NCBI GenBank assembly: GCA_947503345.1 | Contig: CANNCW010000001.1 | Coordinates: forward strand, 186,001 to 250,000 | Origin: an uncultured Kangiella sp. | GTDB taxonomy: Bacteria; Pseudomonadota; Gammaproteobacteria; Enterobacterales; Kangiellaceae | Direction of reading: 5' to 3' | DNA length: 64,000 bases | Shown here: positions 1-8,682 of the stretch, one piece after another | Layout: the number at the start of each line of letters is the position of its first letter | How positions within the stretch are numbered: the first letter of the stretch is position 1 | Translations under genes and position numbers: made by a program | The notes under the pieces: generated by a model | Databases searched by the model: none | What the model saw: the letters and a program-made list of their open reading frames with translations, nothing else | Told to the model about the DNA's origin: nothing

Positions 1-140
1 TGCAGTGCCGCCGTCATAAATAATACCAAGATACCACGCATACCGTAGTAACTCATACGCTCCCACATCTCGGTCATAAACAAGGTCTGAAGACCTTTTG
101 GATGCCCAAAGAAGGACTTATCTCTAGATGGTTCTGTCAT
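1..140 (-). CDS. POT/PTR family peptide:proton symporter, N-terminal fragment
   Basis: The minus strand opens at an ATG (138-140) and reads through the window edge, giving about 46 residues: a short polar start, then [20 protein letters not shown], then [17 protein letters not shown]. The Phe-x-His-Pro-x-Gly-Leu stretch followed by a Glu-x-Trp-Glu-Arg-Met-Ser-x-Tyr-Gly-Met-Arg segment is the hallmark of the first membrane helix of proton-dependent oligopeptide transporters (POT/PTR2, MFS superfamily), including the ExxER proton-coupling motif. The family imports di- and tripeptides across the inner membrane. The rest of the gene lies outside the window, so completeness cannot be judged. It is on the same strand as queF but is separated from it by about 250 bp of AT-rich DNA that should hold its own promoter. 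Confidence 0.85.
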   Translation of the reverse strand, partial: MTEPSRDKSFFGHPKGLQTLFMTEMWERMSYYGMRGILVLFMTAAL

Positions 141-389
141 TGAAATACCCTTAAATTACTCAAAATCCATGCAGTTTCTAAAAACAAGACATAGATTCAA
201 TTCGTTTAGTTAGTTTGAAATCTGATTGTTGTAATGGTTTATTATCAGCTTATAGTCGCTAAACCATTGATTTTTATATTTTTATCTGTCCGCAAGGAGC
301 TTGCAAAGATAAAACAACCCATTGTTATATAATGAGTTGCTTTCGTCCAGTGGTTTTTATCACAGCTCTGACAAGCCGTTAAGAGGCTT

Positions 390-1214
390 CTATTGTCTTG
401 CTAGGCGAATATTAATCGCTTCTTTTTCCGCGACATTGGTTCTAAAGGGATTAATATCCAAACCACCGCGGCGGGTGTATCTGGCGTAAACTGTTAGTGC
501 TTTTGGTTGGCAGTGTTGCATAATGTCGGTGAAAATTCTTTCAACACATTGCTCGTGGAATTCGTTATGGGTTCTAAAGGAAACCAAGTATTGAAGTAAA
601 GCTTTCCTATCGATTTTCGCTCCTTGGTATTCAATCACGACACTCGCCCAATCGGGCTGATTGGTAATTAGGCAATTACTTTTTAATAAATGACTGACTA
701 GCGCTTCGGTTACTTCTTCACCATCGTCATCAAGCTTTAACAAACTTTTGTCATAATCATATTGAGTCACTTCAATATCTAAGTCATCAATACAGGTTCC
801 AACAAAATCCTCTACTGGATACTGCTTTTGATAATCCGACAAGGTCATTAAATCGACATTTACGGTTCCATTGGCAGTTTTCTCAAGATCGATTTTAAGC
901 AAATGGCTAACTTCAGACCAGTCTGCAAACCTCGATTGGTTAAAAGAATTTAAGTAAAGTTTAAAGGACTTGGACTCAACAATATTTTCACTATCGCTGG
1001 CGAATCTAAATACGCCAATAGCCACTTGTGGTTTGCCTTTGCTATTTAGCCATGACAACTCATAAGCATTCCAAATATCGCTACCTGTAAAGGGTAAATC
1101 TTTGCCTAATGTCAATTCATCACGCTTGATTTGACGCGCGACTGGAAATAACAAGCTCGCGTCATAACTTTGCGGGTATTCGGTTTCTTTACCTAATGGA
1201 ATCTCTGTATTCAT
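390..1214 (-). CDS. queF: NADPH-dependent 7-cyano-7-deazaguanine reductase (QueF)
   Basis: Cytosolic enzyme of queuosine biosynthesis that reduces preQ0 (7-cyano-7-deazaguanine) to preQ1 with NADPH. At 274 residues it has the size of the long, two-module (YqcD/E. coli-type) QueF. The QueF signature ESKSFKLYL is at about residues 80-88. The catalytic Cys is C181 in CLITNQPDW and the catalytic Asp follows seven residues later (D188), the same spacing as the Cys/Asp pair of E. coli QueF. The C-terminus carries the family's [13 protein letters not shown] stretch. It starts 30 bp after rlmM ends on the same strand, so the two RNA-modification genes are probably co-transcribed. No strong Shine-Dalgarno sequence is visible, but the start matches the family's N-terminus. 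Confidence 0.96.
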   Translation of the reverse strand: MNTEIPLGKETEYPQSYDASLLFPVARQIKRDELTLGKDLPFTGSDIWNAYELSWLNSKGKPQVAIGVFRFASDSENIVESKSFKLYLNSFNQSRFADWSEVSHLLKIDLEKTANGTVNVDLMTLSDYQKQYPVEDFVGTCIDDLDIEVTQYDYDKSLLKLDDDGEEVTEALVSHLLKSNCLITNQPDWASVVIEYQGAKIDRKALLQYLVSFRTHNEFHEQCVERIFTDIMQHCQPKALTVYARYTRRGGLDINPFRTNVAEKEAINIRLARQ

Positions 1215-1244
1215 TGCTATTAGTTCTTTCGGTTAGTTCTCTTT

Positions 1245-2327
1245 CTAGTTCTGCTTGGGCATTTGCCGCCTGAAGTAGACAGTGATTTCTTCGCGATCAT
1301 GATACAGGTGTTTGGCTTGCCAGTAATAGTTAATTTCCTGCTCTTCCAGCAAGTCACAAATCTCGCCGATACAATCGGAAACTTCCTGAAAACGCTTTTT
1401 CATAGGCAACTTTAGATTGAAAATCGCCTGCTCGGTTTTAGCTTCTAGTAACCATTTTGCCATTAGCTTTGCCACTAACGACGGCTTTTCCACCATATCG
1501 CAAACCAACATTTGTACTGGTTTTTGTGGCATCCAAGTCAGCGCATTCTCCTTTAAATGGATCACGTGCTCAGTAGCCATCAGCTGTTTATCCATTGGCC
1601 CATTATCAATCGCTGTCACCTGCATTCCGCGCTGAACCAATTGAAAAGTCCAGCCACCGGGCGCTGCACCTAAATCCACAGCGGTATGACCTAACCTAAA
1701 AATCGCTTTACGCTGCTTATTGGACATTAATACTTGAATTGCTTCATCCAACTTTAAACTGGAACGACTCGGCGCATTTTTCGGAGACTTTAATCTTAAA
1801 ATACCGCCTTTTAACTCTGACGCTTTGCCAATGGGCGAATAACCAATATAGCAATGATCATTGGCCATAAACAAAACATGATGTTGGTATTCACTATCAC
1901 TCTCACCCTTCTTATTTATCACACCGTTTTTTTCTAATGCAATAGTTAATGGCGTTGTAATCTTCTTACAAAATTTTGAAAGCTCACGTCCGGTATCATT
2001 ATCTAAATGCTCAACTATGAGCTTGCCCGCTGTTCCTAATTCTTTACAGACCTTAACAATGGGGCTAACTCGATCGGCTAGTGGAAGTTCTTGCAACTCA
2101 GTTTTGGTCCAAAACCATTGGCGAGCGAATATCAACTCTTGAATATCCAGCTCTTGGAAAAAGGTGTCAGCATCACTCTCATCAAACACATAAAACCGCA
2201 CAAAGCCGTCATTGGATTTCGCATTAGCATAGCCTGCAATATCACACTCACCAGCGAATGATTGCACTTCCGCAACGCAGTCGTTTTCAAATCCGGGGCG
2301 ACAATAAAAAATAAAAGGATTTTGCAT
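1245..2327 (-). CDS. rlmM: 23S rRNA 2'-O-ribose C2498 methyltransferase (RlmM)
   Basis: SAM-dependent methyltransferase that modifies the ribose of C2498 in 23S rRNA. The protein has an N-terminal THUMP-like region and a C-terminal Rossmann-like methyltransferase. Visible motifs are the SAM-binding DLGAAPGGWTFQLVQRG, the acidic LVCDMVEKP segment, the NLKLPMKK lysine segment and the C-terminal YHDREEITVYFRR, all typical of RlmM (E. coli 366 aa). I chose the ATG at 2325-2327 (MQNPFIFYCRPGFE, 360 aa) because it aligns with the family N-terminus. An upstream in-frame GTG at 2364-2366 would add 13 residues and, unlike the ATG, has a GGAG sequence just upstream, so the start is not certain. queF follows 30 bp downstream. 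Confidence 0.94.
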   Translation of the reverse strand: MQNPFIFYCRPGFENDCVAEVQSFAGECDIAGYANAKSNDGFVRFYVFDESDADTFFQELDIQELIFARQWFWTKTELQELPLADRVSPIVKVCKELGTAGKLIVEHLDNDTGRELSKFCKKITTPLTIALEKNGVINKKGESDSEYQHHVLFMANDHCYIGYSPIGKASELKGGILRLKSPKNAPSRSSLKLDEAIQVLMSNKQRKAIFRLGHTAVDLGAAPGGWTFQLVQRGMQVTAIDNGPMDKQLMATEHVIHLKENALTWMPQKPVQMLVCDMVEKPSLVAKLMAKWLLEAKTEQAIFNLKLPMKKRFQEVSDCIGEICDLLEEQEINYYWQAKHLYHDREEITVYFRRQMPKQN

Positions 2328-2468
2328 AATGCTAATGATTAATCGAATTAGCGCGCATTTTATCACAAGCTCTCCATGAAACGATAAGCTTATCCATCAG
2401 ATAAATTAGGGTTTCTGCCAAGCCAATGTTAAAATCACGCCAGTTTAATCCGACCGAATCAAACCAGC

Positions 2469-3065
2469 ATGGCACATTACACAAAAGAGCAAATCCAAGA
2501 TCTGAAAAAAGACTTACTAGTAAAAGATCAACTTTGCGGCTTTGATATGCAATTCAAAACCAGCTGGGGGTTGTTCTCACCTCGTGCCATCGACGAAGGT
2601 TCAGTAATGTTGCTGAAGTATCTTGAGATTCAAGCCAATGACAAGTGTTTAGATTTGGGCTGTGGCTATGGTGTTTTAGGGCTGACTATGGCAAAACAAG
2701 CCTCTCAAGGTGAAGTTATCATGGTCGACAAAGATTATTTAGCTGTGGATTATGCCAATGCCAATGCAAAGCTAAACAATTTATCTCACGCGTCAGCTCG
2801 TTTAAGTAATGGATTCAGTGAAGTGTCTGAAAAGGAGTTTGATGTTATTGTTTCCAATATCCCAGCTAAGGTTGGTAACGAACTGCTTTATATTTTCTTA
2901 AATGATGCTTATGAGCGATTAAAGCCCGGTGGCACTTTTTATGTGGTTACCATTACTGGCCTTAGAAACTTTATGAAAACCGGCTTTAAAGAAATTTTTG
3001 GAAATTATAAGAAACATAAACAAGGTCCAGCATATACCGTCGCTAGTGCTACCAAAGAAGCCTAA
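2469..3065 (+). CDS. class I SAM-dependent methyltransferase, RsmC/YbxB-like
   Basis: 198-residue single-domain methyltransferase of the 'methyltransferase small domain' (MTS/RsmC C-domain) type. Motif I is DLGCGYGVLG at about residues 62-71, the acidic end of strand 2 is MVDKD, and the C-terminal half has the LKPGGTFYVVT strand. These make SAM binding very likely. The family methylates exocyclic amino groups of guanine or adenine through an NPPF-type motif IV, but here this position reads SNIPAKVGNE (N130-I-P-A133). The Asn is kept but the second Pro and the aromatic residue are not, so the substrate may differ from RsmC. It is a single gene, convergent with the spmAB-like gene and divergent from rlmM across 141 bp. 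The exact substrate is unknown. Confidence 0.8.
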   Translation: MAHYTKEQIQDLKKDLLVKDQLCGFDMQFKTSWGLFSPRAIDEGSVMLLKYLEIQANDKCLDLGCGYGVLGLTMAKQASQGEVIMVDKDYLAVDYANANAKLNNLSHASARLSNGFSEVSEKEFDVIVSNIPAKVGNELLYIFLNDAYERLKPGGTFYVVTITGLRNFMKTGFKEIFGNYKKHKQGPAYTVASATKEA

Positions 3066-3488
3066 ACCAACCATTTTCATTAAAATTACGTGTTAATTAC
3101 ACTTCCTTAAAGCATTCCAGCGTCTTAGATAAATTGCCCCTTTAATTTCTTCACAATTTCTGTGGATAACTTTGGGGAAAAAATATCTAAAACTGCTCTA
3201 AAGCAATAAAATTAAGGCACTCGGGCCAAACTGTTCATTTTTTAACCGCAAAAATAAAACCCCTTATTTATCAGGTGGTTAGCATTAAAAAAGAAGTGTT
3301 TTTATACACTGACTAGTTTGTAATCAGGCTGAAAGCCTTAATTTATGCGGTTTTTACTATCCTTGTGGACTTTTCATATTCGACTTAAAAATAAAATGCT
3401 TTTTTTTTAGATAATTTCTTGACAAATTCAAACCCCAAAATGATTAGCCTTAAAGGGTAAGTGTCTACTTTCTTTACACCGAGGTTGG
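3066..3488. other. convergent intergenic region, no gene recognised
   Basis: 423 bp between the ends of two convergent genes, strongly AT-rich with several A and T runs. I see no credible ORF, tRNA or strong U-tailed terminator. A short hairpin (AGGCT-GAA-AGCCT) lies near 3327-3339. A TTGACA at 3419-3424 has no good -10 element at the right distance and no gene downstream on that strand. Confidence 0.5.
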
Positions 3489-4718
3489 TTAGGTAAAAAA
3501 CCAATAACATAATCCAATAGCAGCAATAATTCCTGCTAAGTCGGCTAATAAACCACAAGCCAATGCATGACGTATTCTCTTAATACCAACAGCCCCGAAA
3601 TAGACGGTCAGAACATAAAAAGTTGTTTCAGTACTGCCTTGGATAATAGAAACTAAGGTCCCAGCAAAAGAATCCACACCATGGGTTTCCATAGTTTCAA
3701 GCATCATCGCTCGAGCCCCACTTCCACTAAACGGTCTCATCAGAGCTGTCGGAATAGCCTCTACAAAGGCCGTATCACCTCCAAAGAGCGTCACTATTTT
3801 TGATACAAAACTCGAAAATGCATCCAGCGCCCCTGACGCGCGCAAAGCCCCAATAGCGGTTAGCATGGCAACTAGATAAGGAATAATGGTAATGGCAACT
3901 TTGAAACCCTCTTTCGCTCCTTCTACAAAGTCTTCATACACCGCAACGCCTTTGCGCCAACCATGAAGTAGAATTCCGACAATCGCAAACATTAGCAAAA
4001 AGTTGCCTATTGCTGAGCTTAATCCAGTCATCTCCTCCGCAGGCAATCGCATTAATCCCCAAACTAATAGACCGATAACGCTAGCGAAGAATAAAAAGTA
4101 AGCGCCAATCACGCGATTAAATAGGGAAAGCTTTTGCACCAAGGCCACCGCTAATAAGCCGACAAAGGTTGACGCACTGGTGGCTAGTAATAATGGCAGA
4201 AAGACTGCCGCAGGATCGGTGGCTCCCATTTGGGTTCTATAAACCAAGATAGTAATTGGAATGACAGTAACCGCGGAGGTGTTTAAAACTAAGAATAAAA
4301 TCTGTGCATTAGAAGCAGTATCTTTTAATGGGTTTAGCTGCTGCAATTGTTCCATAGCCCTAATGCCCATCGGAGTAGCTGCATTATCAAGCCCAAGCAT
4401 ATTAGCAGCCATATTCATACTAATAGAGCCAAGCGCTGGATGCCCTTCTGGTACTTGAGGCATTAACTTTCGAAATAAAGGCGCTAAAGCTTTAGCTAGT
4501 AAATTAACTAACCCCGACTTCTCTGCAACTTTAAGTAAACCCAGCCAAAAAGCCAGAACACCGATTAAACCAATAGAAATTTCAACACTCAACTTAGCCA
4601 TATCAAATATAGCTTTTACTAACTCAGGAAAAGATTGGTTATCTCCTAAGAATAGCCATTGATATAAAGCTAAGATAAAAGCAATGACAAAAAATAATAG
4701 CCACAATATATTTAGCAT
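3489..4718 (-). CDS. fused SpmA-SpmB nucleoside-recognition (Gate) domain membrane protein
   Basis: 409-residue integral inner-membrane protein with about ten hydrophobic segments. It joins the two Bacillus spore-maturation homologues: the first half carries the SpmA signature GLDNAATPMGIRAMEQLQ (about residues 110-127), and the second half carries the SpmB signature RPFSGSGARAMMLETMETHG plus QGSTETTFYVLTVYFGAVG. Both halves belong to the nucleoside recognition (Gate) family, which also includes parts of nucleoside transporters. The organism group does not sporulate, so the name says nothing about function. Fused SpmAB proteins occur in many proteobacteria, with a suspected transport or cell-envelope role that is not established. 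It is a single gene on the minus strand. Confidence 0.88.
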   Translation of the reverse strand: MLNILWLLFFVIAFILALYQWLFLGDNQSFPELVKAIFDMAKLSVEISIGLIGVLAFWLGLLKVAEKSGLVNLLAKALAPLFRKLMPQVPEGHPALGSISMNMAANMLGLDNAATPMGIRAMEQLQQLNPLKDTASNAQILFLVLNTSAVTVIPITILVYRTQMGATDPAAVFLPLLLATSASTFVGLLAVALVQKLSLFNRVIGAYFLFFASVIGLLVWGLMRLPAEEMTGLSSAIGNFLLMFAIVGILLHGWRKGVAVYEDFVEGAKEGFKVAITIIPYLVAMLTAIGALRASGALDAFSSFVSKIVTLFGGDTAFVEAIPTALMRPFSGSGARAMMLETMETHGVDSFAGTLVSIIQGSTETTFYVLTVYFGAVGIKRIRHALACGLLADLAGIIAAIGLCYWFFT

Positions 4719-4794
4719 GGTGTTACTTGTTAAAGAAGCTCGGTTTAGATTTAAATTACCTAATAAAACTATAAGTTACAATTACTTATTCAAA

Positions 4795-4826
4795 AGAAAA
4801 AGCCTTTCGTATAACGAAAGGCTTTG
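4795..4826 (-). terminator. intrinsic terminator downstream of the secreted-protein operon
   Basis: Perfect 11-bp inverted repeat (4800-4810 with 4814-4824) around a 3-nt loop. Read on the minus strand the stem is followed by a T-rich tail (TTTTTCTTTT). It lies about 160 bp after the stop of the small secreted protein gene and ends that minus-strand unit. The plus strand has no T-run after the stem. Confidence 0.85.
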
Positions 4827-4987
4827 AGGGGTAGTAGATAATTTTATAACTGATTATTATTTTGTCCTGCTTTTCTATTTTAATTATTATCTTATTCTCA
4901 TTCCGTTGAGAGAATAATAACTAAACCAAAAAAAAACCGTTATTAGAATTAGGACAAAAACTATCGTTTTTAGAACATATTGAATAT

Positions 4988-5335
4988 TTAATTGTTTATT
5001 CTTCCAATTTTTTTGTTAGCTACCTTTTGGGTGAGTATCTTGTCTACAATCAAAATGACTTTAACATTATTTGAGTTAAATTCTCTTTGTATTAATTTAG
5101 CTTGAGCCTCATTGAAATTTTTTACTGTAGAAAATAAATAACTTCCCGCCGTAGCTTTTTCTTTTATCTTCTTTAGTTTTATCGAGTGCTGTTTCTCAAG
5201 CATAACCTTAGCTTTATTGACTTCGCTTACACTGCCACCTTTTTCTAACTTAATTAAGACCTTAGTTTCAGCCTTAACCACTGAGCTCATGACAATAATG
5301 CCTAATAATATCGCCAGGTATTTAATCGTTTTCAT
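4988..5335 (-). CDS. small secreted protein of unknown function
   Basis: 115-residue protein with a clear Sec signal peptide (MKTIKYLAILLGIIVMSSVVKA, cleavage expected after KA, about residue 22). The mature part is small, lysine-rich and predicted alpha/beta. Its pattern (VLIKLEKGG..., a helix, ...GSYLFSTVKN, a helix, ...NVKVILIVDKIL) resembles the small propeptide/inhibitor-like folds attached to secreted subtilases, but this is only a by-eye resemblance. There are no cysteines. The gene lies directly behind the large surface protein. The upstream gene's TAG stop overlaps the AGGAG ribosome-binding site eight bases before this ATG, so translation is probably coupled and the two products may work together outside the cytoplasm. 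Confidence 0.75.
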   Translation of the reverse strand: MKTIKYLAILLGIIVMSSVVKAETKVLIKLEKGGSVSEVNKAKVMLEKQHSIKLKKIKEKATAGSYLFSTVKNFNEAQAKLIQREFNSNNVKVILIVDKILTQKVANKKIGRINN

Positions 5336-5345
5336 CTTTTAGCTC

Positions 5346-8300
5346 CTAGTAAACTGAAGGGTCCGTACTATATTGAACCGGAATTGTTAAGGTGATTACT
5401 CCGCCATTAATGATATTAGCAGTTAATCCTGTAACTTGATTCCCTCCTACGGCCCCACCACTTGGTGAGCTGCAAGAAGAGCCTACCGTTGCGGAACATG
5501 ACCAACTAGCTGAAAAAGTTGCACCCGCAGGCAGAGTATCAGCAATTTGAACACCATTCACTGCACTTGGGCCATTATTAGTGATTGTAATGGTATAAGT
5601 ATCAGTACCGCCAGGGGTATAGTTTGTGCTTGTAGATACTTTAGTGACTTCGATATCAGCAGATGGACTGATCAGTAAACTATAGTCTTCCACCTCTCCC
5701 GAAATACCAACTGAAGTTGGAGTTGTTATAGAACTAGAGTTATTAGATGCTCGAATTCGAACAAAAGTAGTGCCATCCGTCAAACCTGTAAGGCCAGTCC
5801 AATTTAATGTTGCTGTACCTCCCGAGCAAGTTGTAGACGCGGCTTCATCGATGGTTCCATCATCAAACCCTCCATCGATAGCCCAGTCGATCCAGCCAGT
5901 AATGGTGCCTGTACCGTTACAAGATACGGTAACACTATAACTTGTACTGGATGCATTAACAGCAGCGAAACTTGAAACACCATCTTCATCGTCCCCTTCA
6001 GCATCACTATCATCACCTAGCGCATTGCCAGAATTTTGCTGGGAAGGATCTGAGTCAGGGCCAACAGCTCCTAGAAATGTGGGCTCTGTATTAAAGGTCG
6101 CCAGCGCAATGCTGTTAACATCGGTTGCAACCGTAGGTTTCCCGCCACCTGATGCTGCCCTAAAGCTGTAATGGGCAACGTCAGAATAACTGTCAGGAGC
6201 ATCTCCATAATCAAAATGAATCATAACCCCAAATGCTAAAGCTTGAATACCGCCAGCATTCATTTCAACATCAATTGAGCCAGCATTTTCACTAAGAGCA
6301 ACTAAACTGCCGAAACCGCCATCAGGATCATCACTCCAAAAAATAGTTTGATTTGAATTAGAAAAAGTGACATCCAAACTAGAACCTGCAAATCGGTCAA
6401 TTAACTCCCAAGCTTGCCCAGAAGTCGTGATATTATATGATTCGTTAACTGCGTCGGTAGACTCCGCATCTGCGATAATAATATCAGGGTCAACAGACTG
6501 ACCATTAACGGTTACCGTAAAGCTAATATCGTATCTAGGGTCTTGACCATCAACAACATTTCTCAAACCAATGGGATCAACACCGCCATATAAGTCATCT
6601 AACCTGTCACCAAAATAGGTACCCGTATCATAAGACTGAAGTGCACTGGTAATATTATTTATTACCGCTGAAATCACAACCCCGTTCGGTGCATTCCAAG
6701 ATTTATTAATTGTTTCCCCGGGGTTAAAACTGGTTTTCGAACCGCAACTCCAATCTAACCAGAAAATATCTTCTACGTATAACCCTGAACCGCTAGTAGC
6801 AAAGCCTGAACCCGTTGCAGTCGATCCTGTTGGACAATTGACTATCGAAGCAATTGGAGTAACGGTTACTGAAGCTTCGTCATCATCAACTACTGCATCT
6901 CCAATATCATCGGTTGCAAAACTCGTATCAAAATCTGAATCTGGGTCAACTCTATCTGAATTGGTGATTTCAGCTCGATTAACAATAGCCGAAGTACCCG
7001 TTGCCGTTGCTACAATTTGTAACGCTGTTGAAGCACCTGAATTGAGTGAACCAACACTCCAAATACCAGTACCGCTGTTGTAACTGCCCTGAGCAGCAGT
7101 TGCCGAAACAAAGGTTAAGCCAGCTGGGAGTAAATCAGTTACCTCAATATTATTCGCAGCATCCGGACCACCATTATTAGTCACTGTTAAAGTAAACGTC
7201 ACATTAGTGCCAGATACTGGGGCGTTATTATCAACGACTTTCGTTAACTGTAAATCCGCTTGCGGAATACAAATAACTAATTCGATGGCATCAGAGCCAC
7301 CACCTTCAATCCCAACACCATCCGCATCTAAAGTTAAACTTGAGTACTTACCAGCATAAACGACTGAACCTGCGGCCGTTCCTTCCAATGAGTTTAGATT
7401 AGATTCAGCTGTCGCTGTCGCATTTAAACTTTCTAATATTGTTCTATAAAAAGAACCGTTAGCATAAGTCTCGAAATGACTAGCTCCAGCTAATCGCCCC
7501 AAAGTAACACCAGATGTATTGATATCAAATCTCATCGCATTAGATTGCAAACTACCTGAGTTTCCTCCAACTCGATCAAAGTGAATAACAGCATTAGAAA
7601 CTGTACGTCCATTAAATGACAAAACCATACTGCCGGTTCCACCTGGATCGGCAACATTGTTTACCCCATCACTACTTGTAGCTTGATAAATACCGACTTC
7701 ACCGTCTGGTGCAACAGGGTCCCAATTGAAAGTCATTAATAACGAATTAGCACCTTGAACTGCTGGATCAGACCAAGCGTTAATCGAGTTCATATTATCA
7801 GTGCTTGCTGGATCCCAAGTTGCTCCATCGGCAGTGGTCACATTAATATCAACGGGAATAGAGCCTGATGTAGAAGATATCGATGTCGTATTCCAAACGC
7901 TGGTTAAGGAACTGGTAGAGCAAGTTTGAGTAGTCGCAACAGCTGCAGTATCAGAGACCACAAAATTCTCATCGTCACTAGCACCGGCTAAAGTTCTGTT
8001 AATAATTGCTGCGCCACCGTTAACTCTAACTCGAACATAACTACCAGCTCCGTCCCAACCATCACCAAAGTCATCCTCTAATCTTAGTGTGTAGGTTCCA
8101 GTTGGGACATCATTGAAGGTGAAAATTATTGGCGAACCAGAAGTTCCATAGCTATTGTTTGTAGATGAATCAAAGCATGTCGCTGGATTACAGATATAAT
8201 TGGTACCACCGTACTTGGTTGTTAAGAGGTTCCCTGCAGAGTCTAAAATTTGCACTCTATTTTCTGAAGACCAATTTTCCCAATTAACTTCAACCTGAAC

Positions 8301-8393
8301 TGTTGCTGCTTCAGCTGAGTATGCAAACAATTGCAAGGCGCTAAGTAAAAGCGATGCAAGAACAGTTTTTTTTAGATAGTTTGTAAGTAGCAC
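5346..8393 (-). CDS. large secreted DUF11/GEVED-repeat surface protein
   Basis: 1015-residue exported protein. It has a signal peptide at residues 1-29 (cleavage near AYSAEA). An N-terminal beta domain at about 30-135 carries a FGDGWDGAGSYVRV motif. A lectin-like or beta-sandwich region lies at about 160-380. The first DUF11 repeat is at about 383-470 (LTVTNNGGPDAANN, LLPAGLTFVSA). A cysteine-containing region at about 517-730 may be CshA-fibril-like. A GEVED-type segment begins near DYGDAPDSYSD and ends SGEVEDYSLLIS, with Asp/Glu-rich putative Ca2+-binding stretches. A second DUF11 repeat forms the C-terminus. No LPxTG, PEP-CTERM or beta-barrel anchor is visible, so the secretion or attachment route is unclear. 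The start is a GTG with a GAGGG ribosome-binding site seven bases upstream. An adhesin or matrix role is inferred. Confidence 0.85.
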   Translation of the reverse strand: MLLTNYLKKTVLASLLLSALQLFAYSAEAATVQVEVNWENWSSENRVQILDSAGNLLTTKYGGTNYICNPATCFDSSTNNSYGTSGSPIIFTFNDVPTGTYTLRLEDDFGDGWDGAGSYVRVRVNGGAAIINRTLAGASDDENFVVSDTAAVATTQTCSTSSLTSVWNTTSISSTSGSIPVDINVTTADGATWDPASTDNMNSINAWSDPAVQGANSLLMTFNWDPVAPDGEVGIYQATSSDGVNNVADPGGTGSMVLSFNGRTVSNAVIHFDRVGGNSGSLQSNAMRFDINTSGVTLGRLAGASHFETYANGSFYRTILESLNATATAESNLNSLEGTAAGSVVYAGKYSSLTLDADGVGIEGGGSDAIELVICIPQADLQLTKVVDNNAPVSGTNVTFTLTVTNNGGPDAANNIEVTDLLPAGLTFVSATAAQGSYNSGTGIWSVGSLNSGASTALQIVATATGTSAIVNRAEITNSDRVDPDSDFDTSFATDDIGDAVVDDDEASVTVTPIASIVNCPTGSTATGSGFATSGSGLYVEDIFWLDWSCGSKTSFNPGETINKSWNAPNGVVISAVINNITSALQSYDTGTYFGDRLDDLYGGVDPIGLRNVVDGQDPRYDISFTVTVNGQSVDPDIIIADAESTDAVNESYNITTSGQAWELIDRFAGSSLDVTFSNSNQTIFWSDDPDGGFGSLVALSENAGSIDVEMNAGGIQALAFGVMIHFDYGDAPDSYSDVAHYSFRAASGGGKPTVATDVNSIALATFNTEPTFLGAVGPDSDPSQQNSGNALGDDSDAEGDDEDGVSSFAAVNASSTSYSVTVSCNGTGTITGWIDWAIDGGFDDGTIDEAASTTCSGGTATLNWTGLTGLTDGTTFVRIRASNNSSSITTPTSVGISGEVEDYSLLISPSADIEVTKVSTSTNYTPGGTDTYTITITNNGPSAVNGVQIADTLPAGATFSASWSCSATVGSSCSSPSGGAVGGNQVTGLTANIINGGVITLTIPVQYSTDPSVY

Positions 8394-8542
8394 TTGGTAC
8401 CCTCATTAATTCAAGTGTCAGTTACATCCGATGTAGAAAAGTCATAATCCTGATAGTGGCGTGTATCAATGAAAAACGTAATAAATAGAAATTTTAAATT
8501 AAGATTTTCAATCCAAACCAATATATCAATATAAAAAGATAT

Positions 8543-8558
8543 TGAGAAGTAAATCACA
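8543..8558. promoter_or_regulatory. CRP/Vfr-like operator candidate
   Basis: TGAGA-AGTAAA-TCACA matches the CRP half-site consensus TGTGA-N6-TCACA at 9 of 10 positions. It sits in the divergent region between the surface protein gene (minus, start 8393) and ttcA (plus, start 8683). The right part (TAAATCACACCTT, 8550-8562) is identical to the CRP-like box upstream of pilA. Binding is inferred only. Confidence 0.4.
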
Positions 8559-8645
8559 CCTTTTTGATACAATTTTACAACAATTCAATTATTTAGTGGC
8601 CTTGTTTTTTTATATTAGAAAAAGTCTTTTCGTAGCATTTTAAGG

Positions 8646-8651
8646 TATAAT
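8646..8651 (+). promoter_or_regulatory. possible -10 element of the ttcA promoter
   Basis: A consensus TATAAT lies 31 bp upstream of the ttcA ATG. No convincing -35 hexamer is found 16-18 bp upstream, so the assignment rests on the -10 alone. Confidence 0.35.
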
Positions 8652-8682
8652 TCATCGCATTCAGATAAAAGTATGATTATTA

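Noticed and set aside
3419..3447. Plus-strand promoter at TTGACA (3419)
   Set aside because: No -10-like hexamer at 16-18 bp and no gene downstream on the plus strand.
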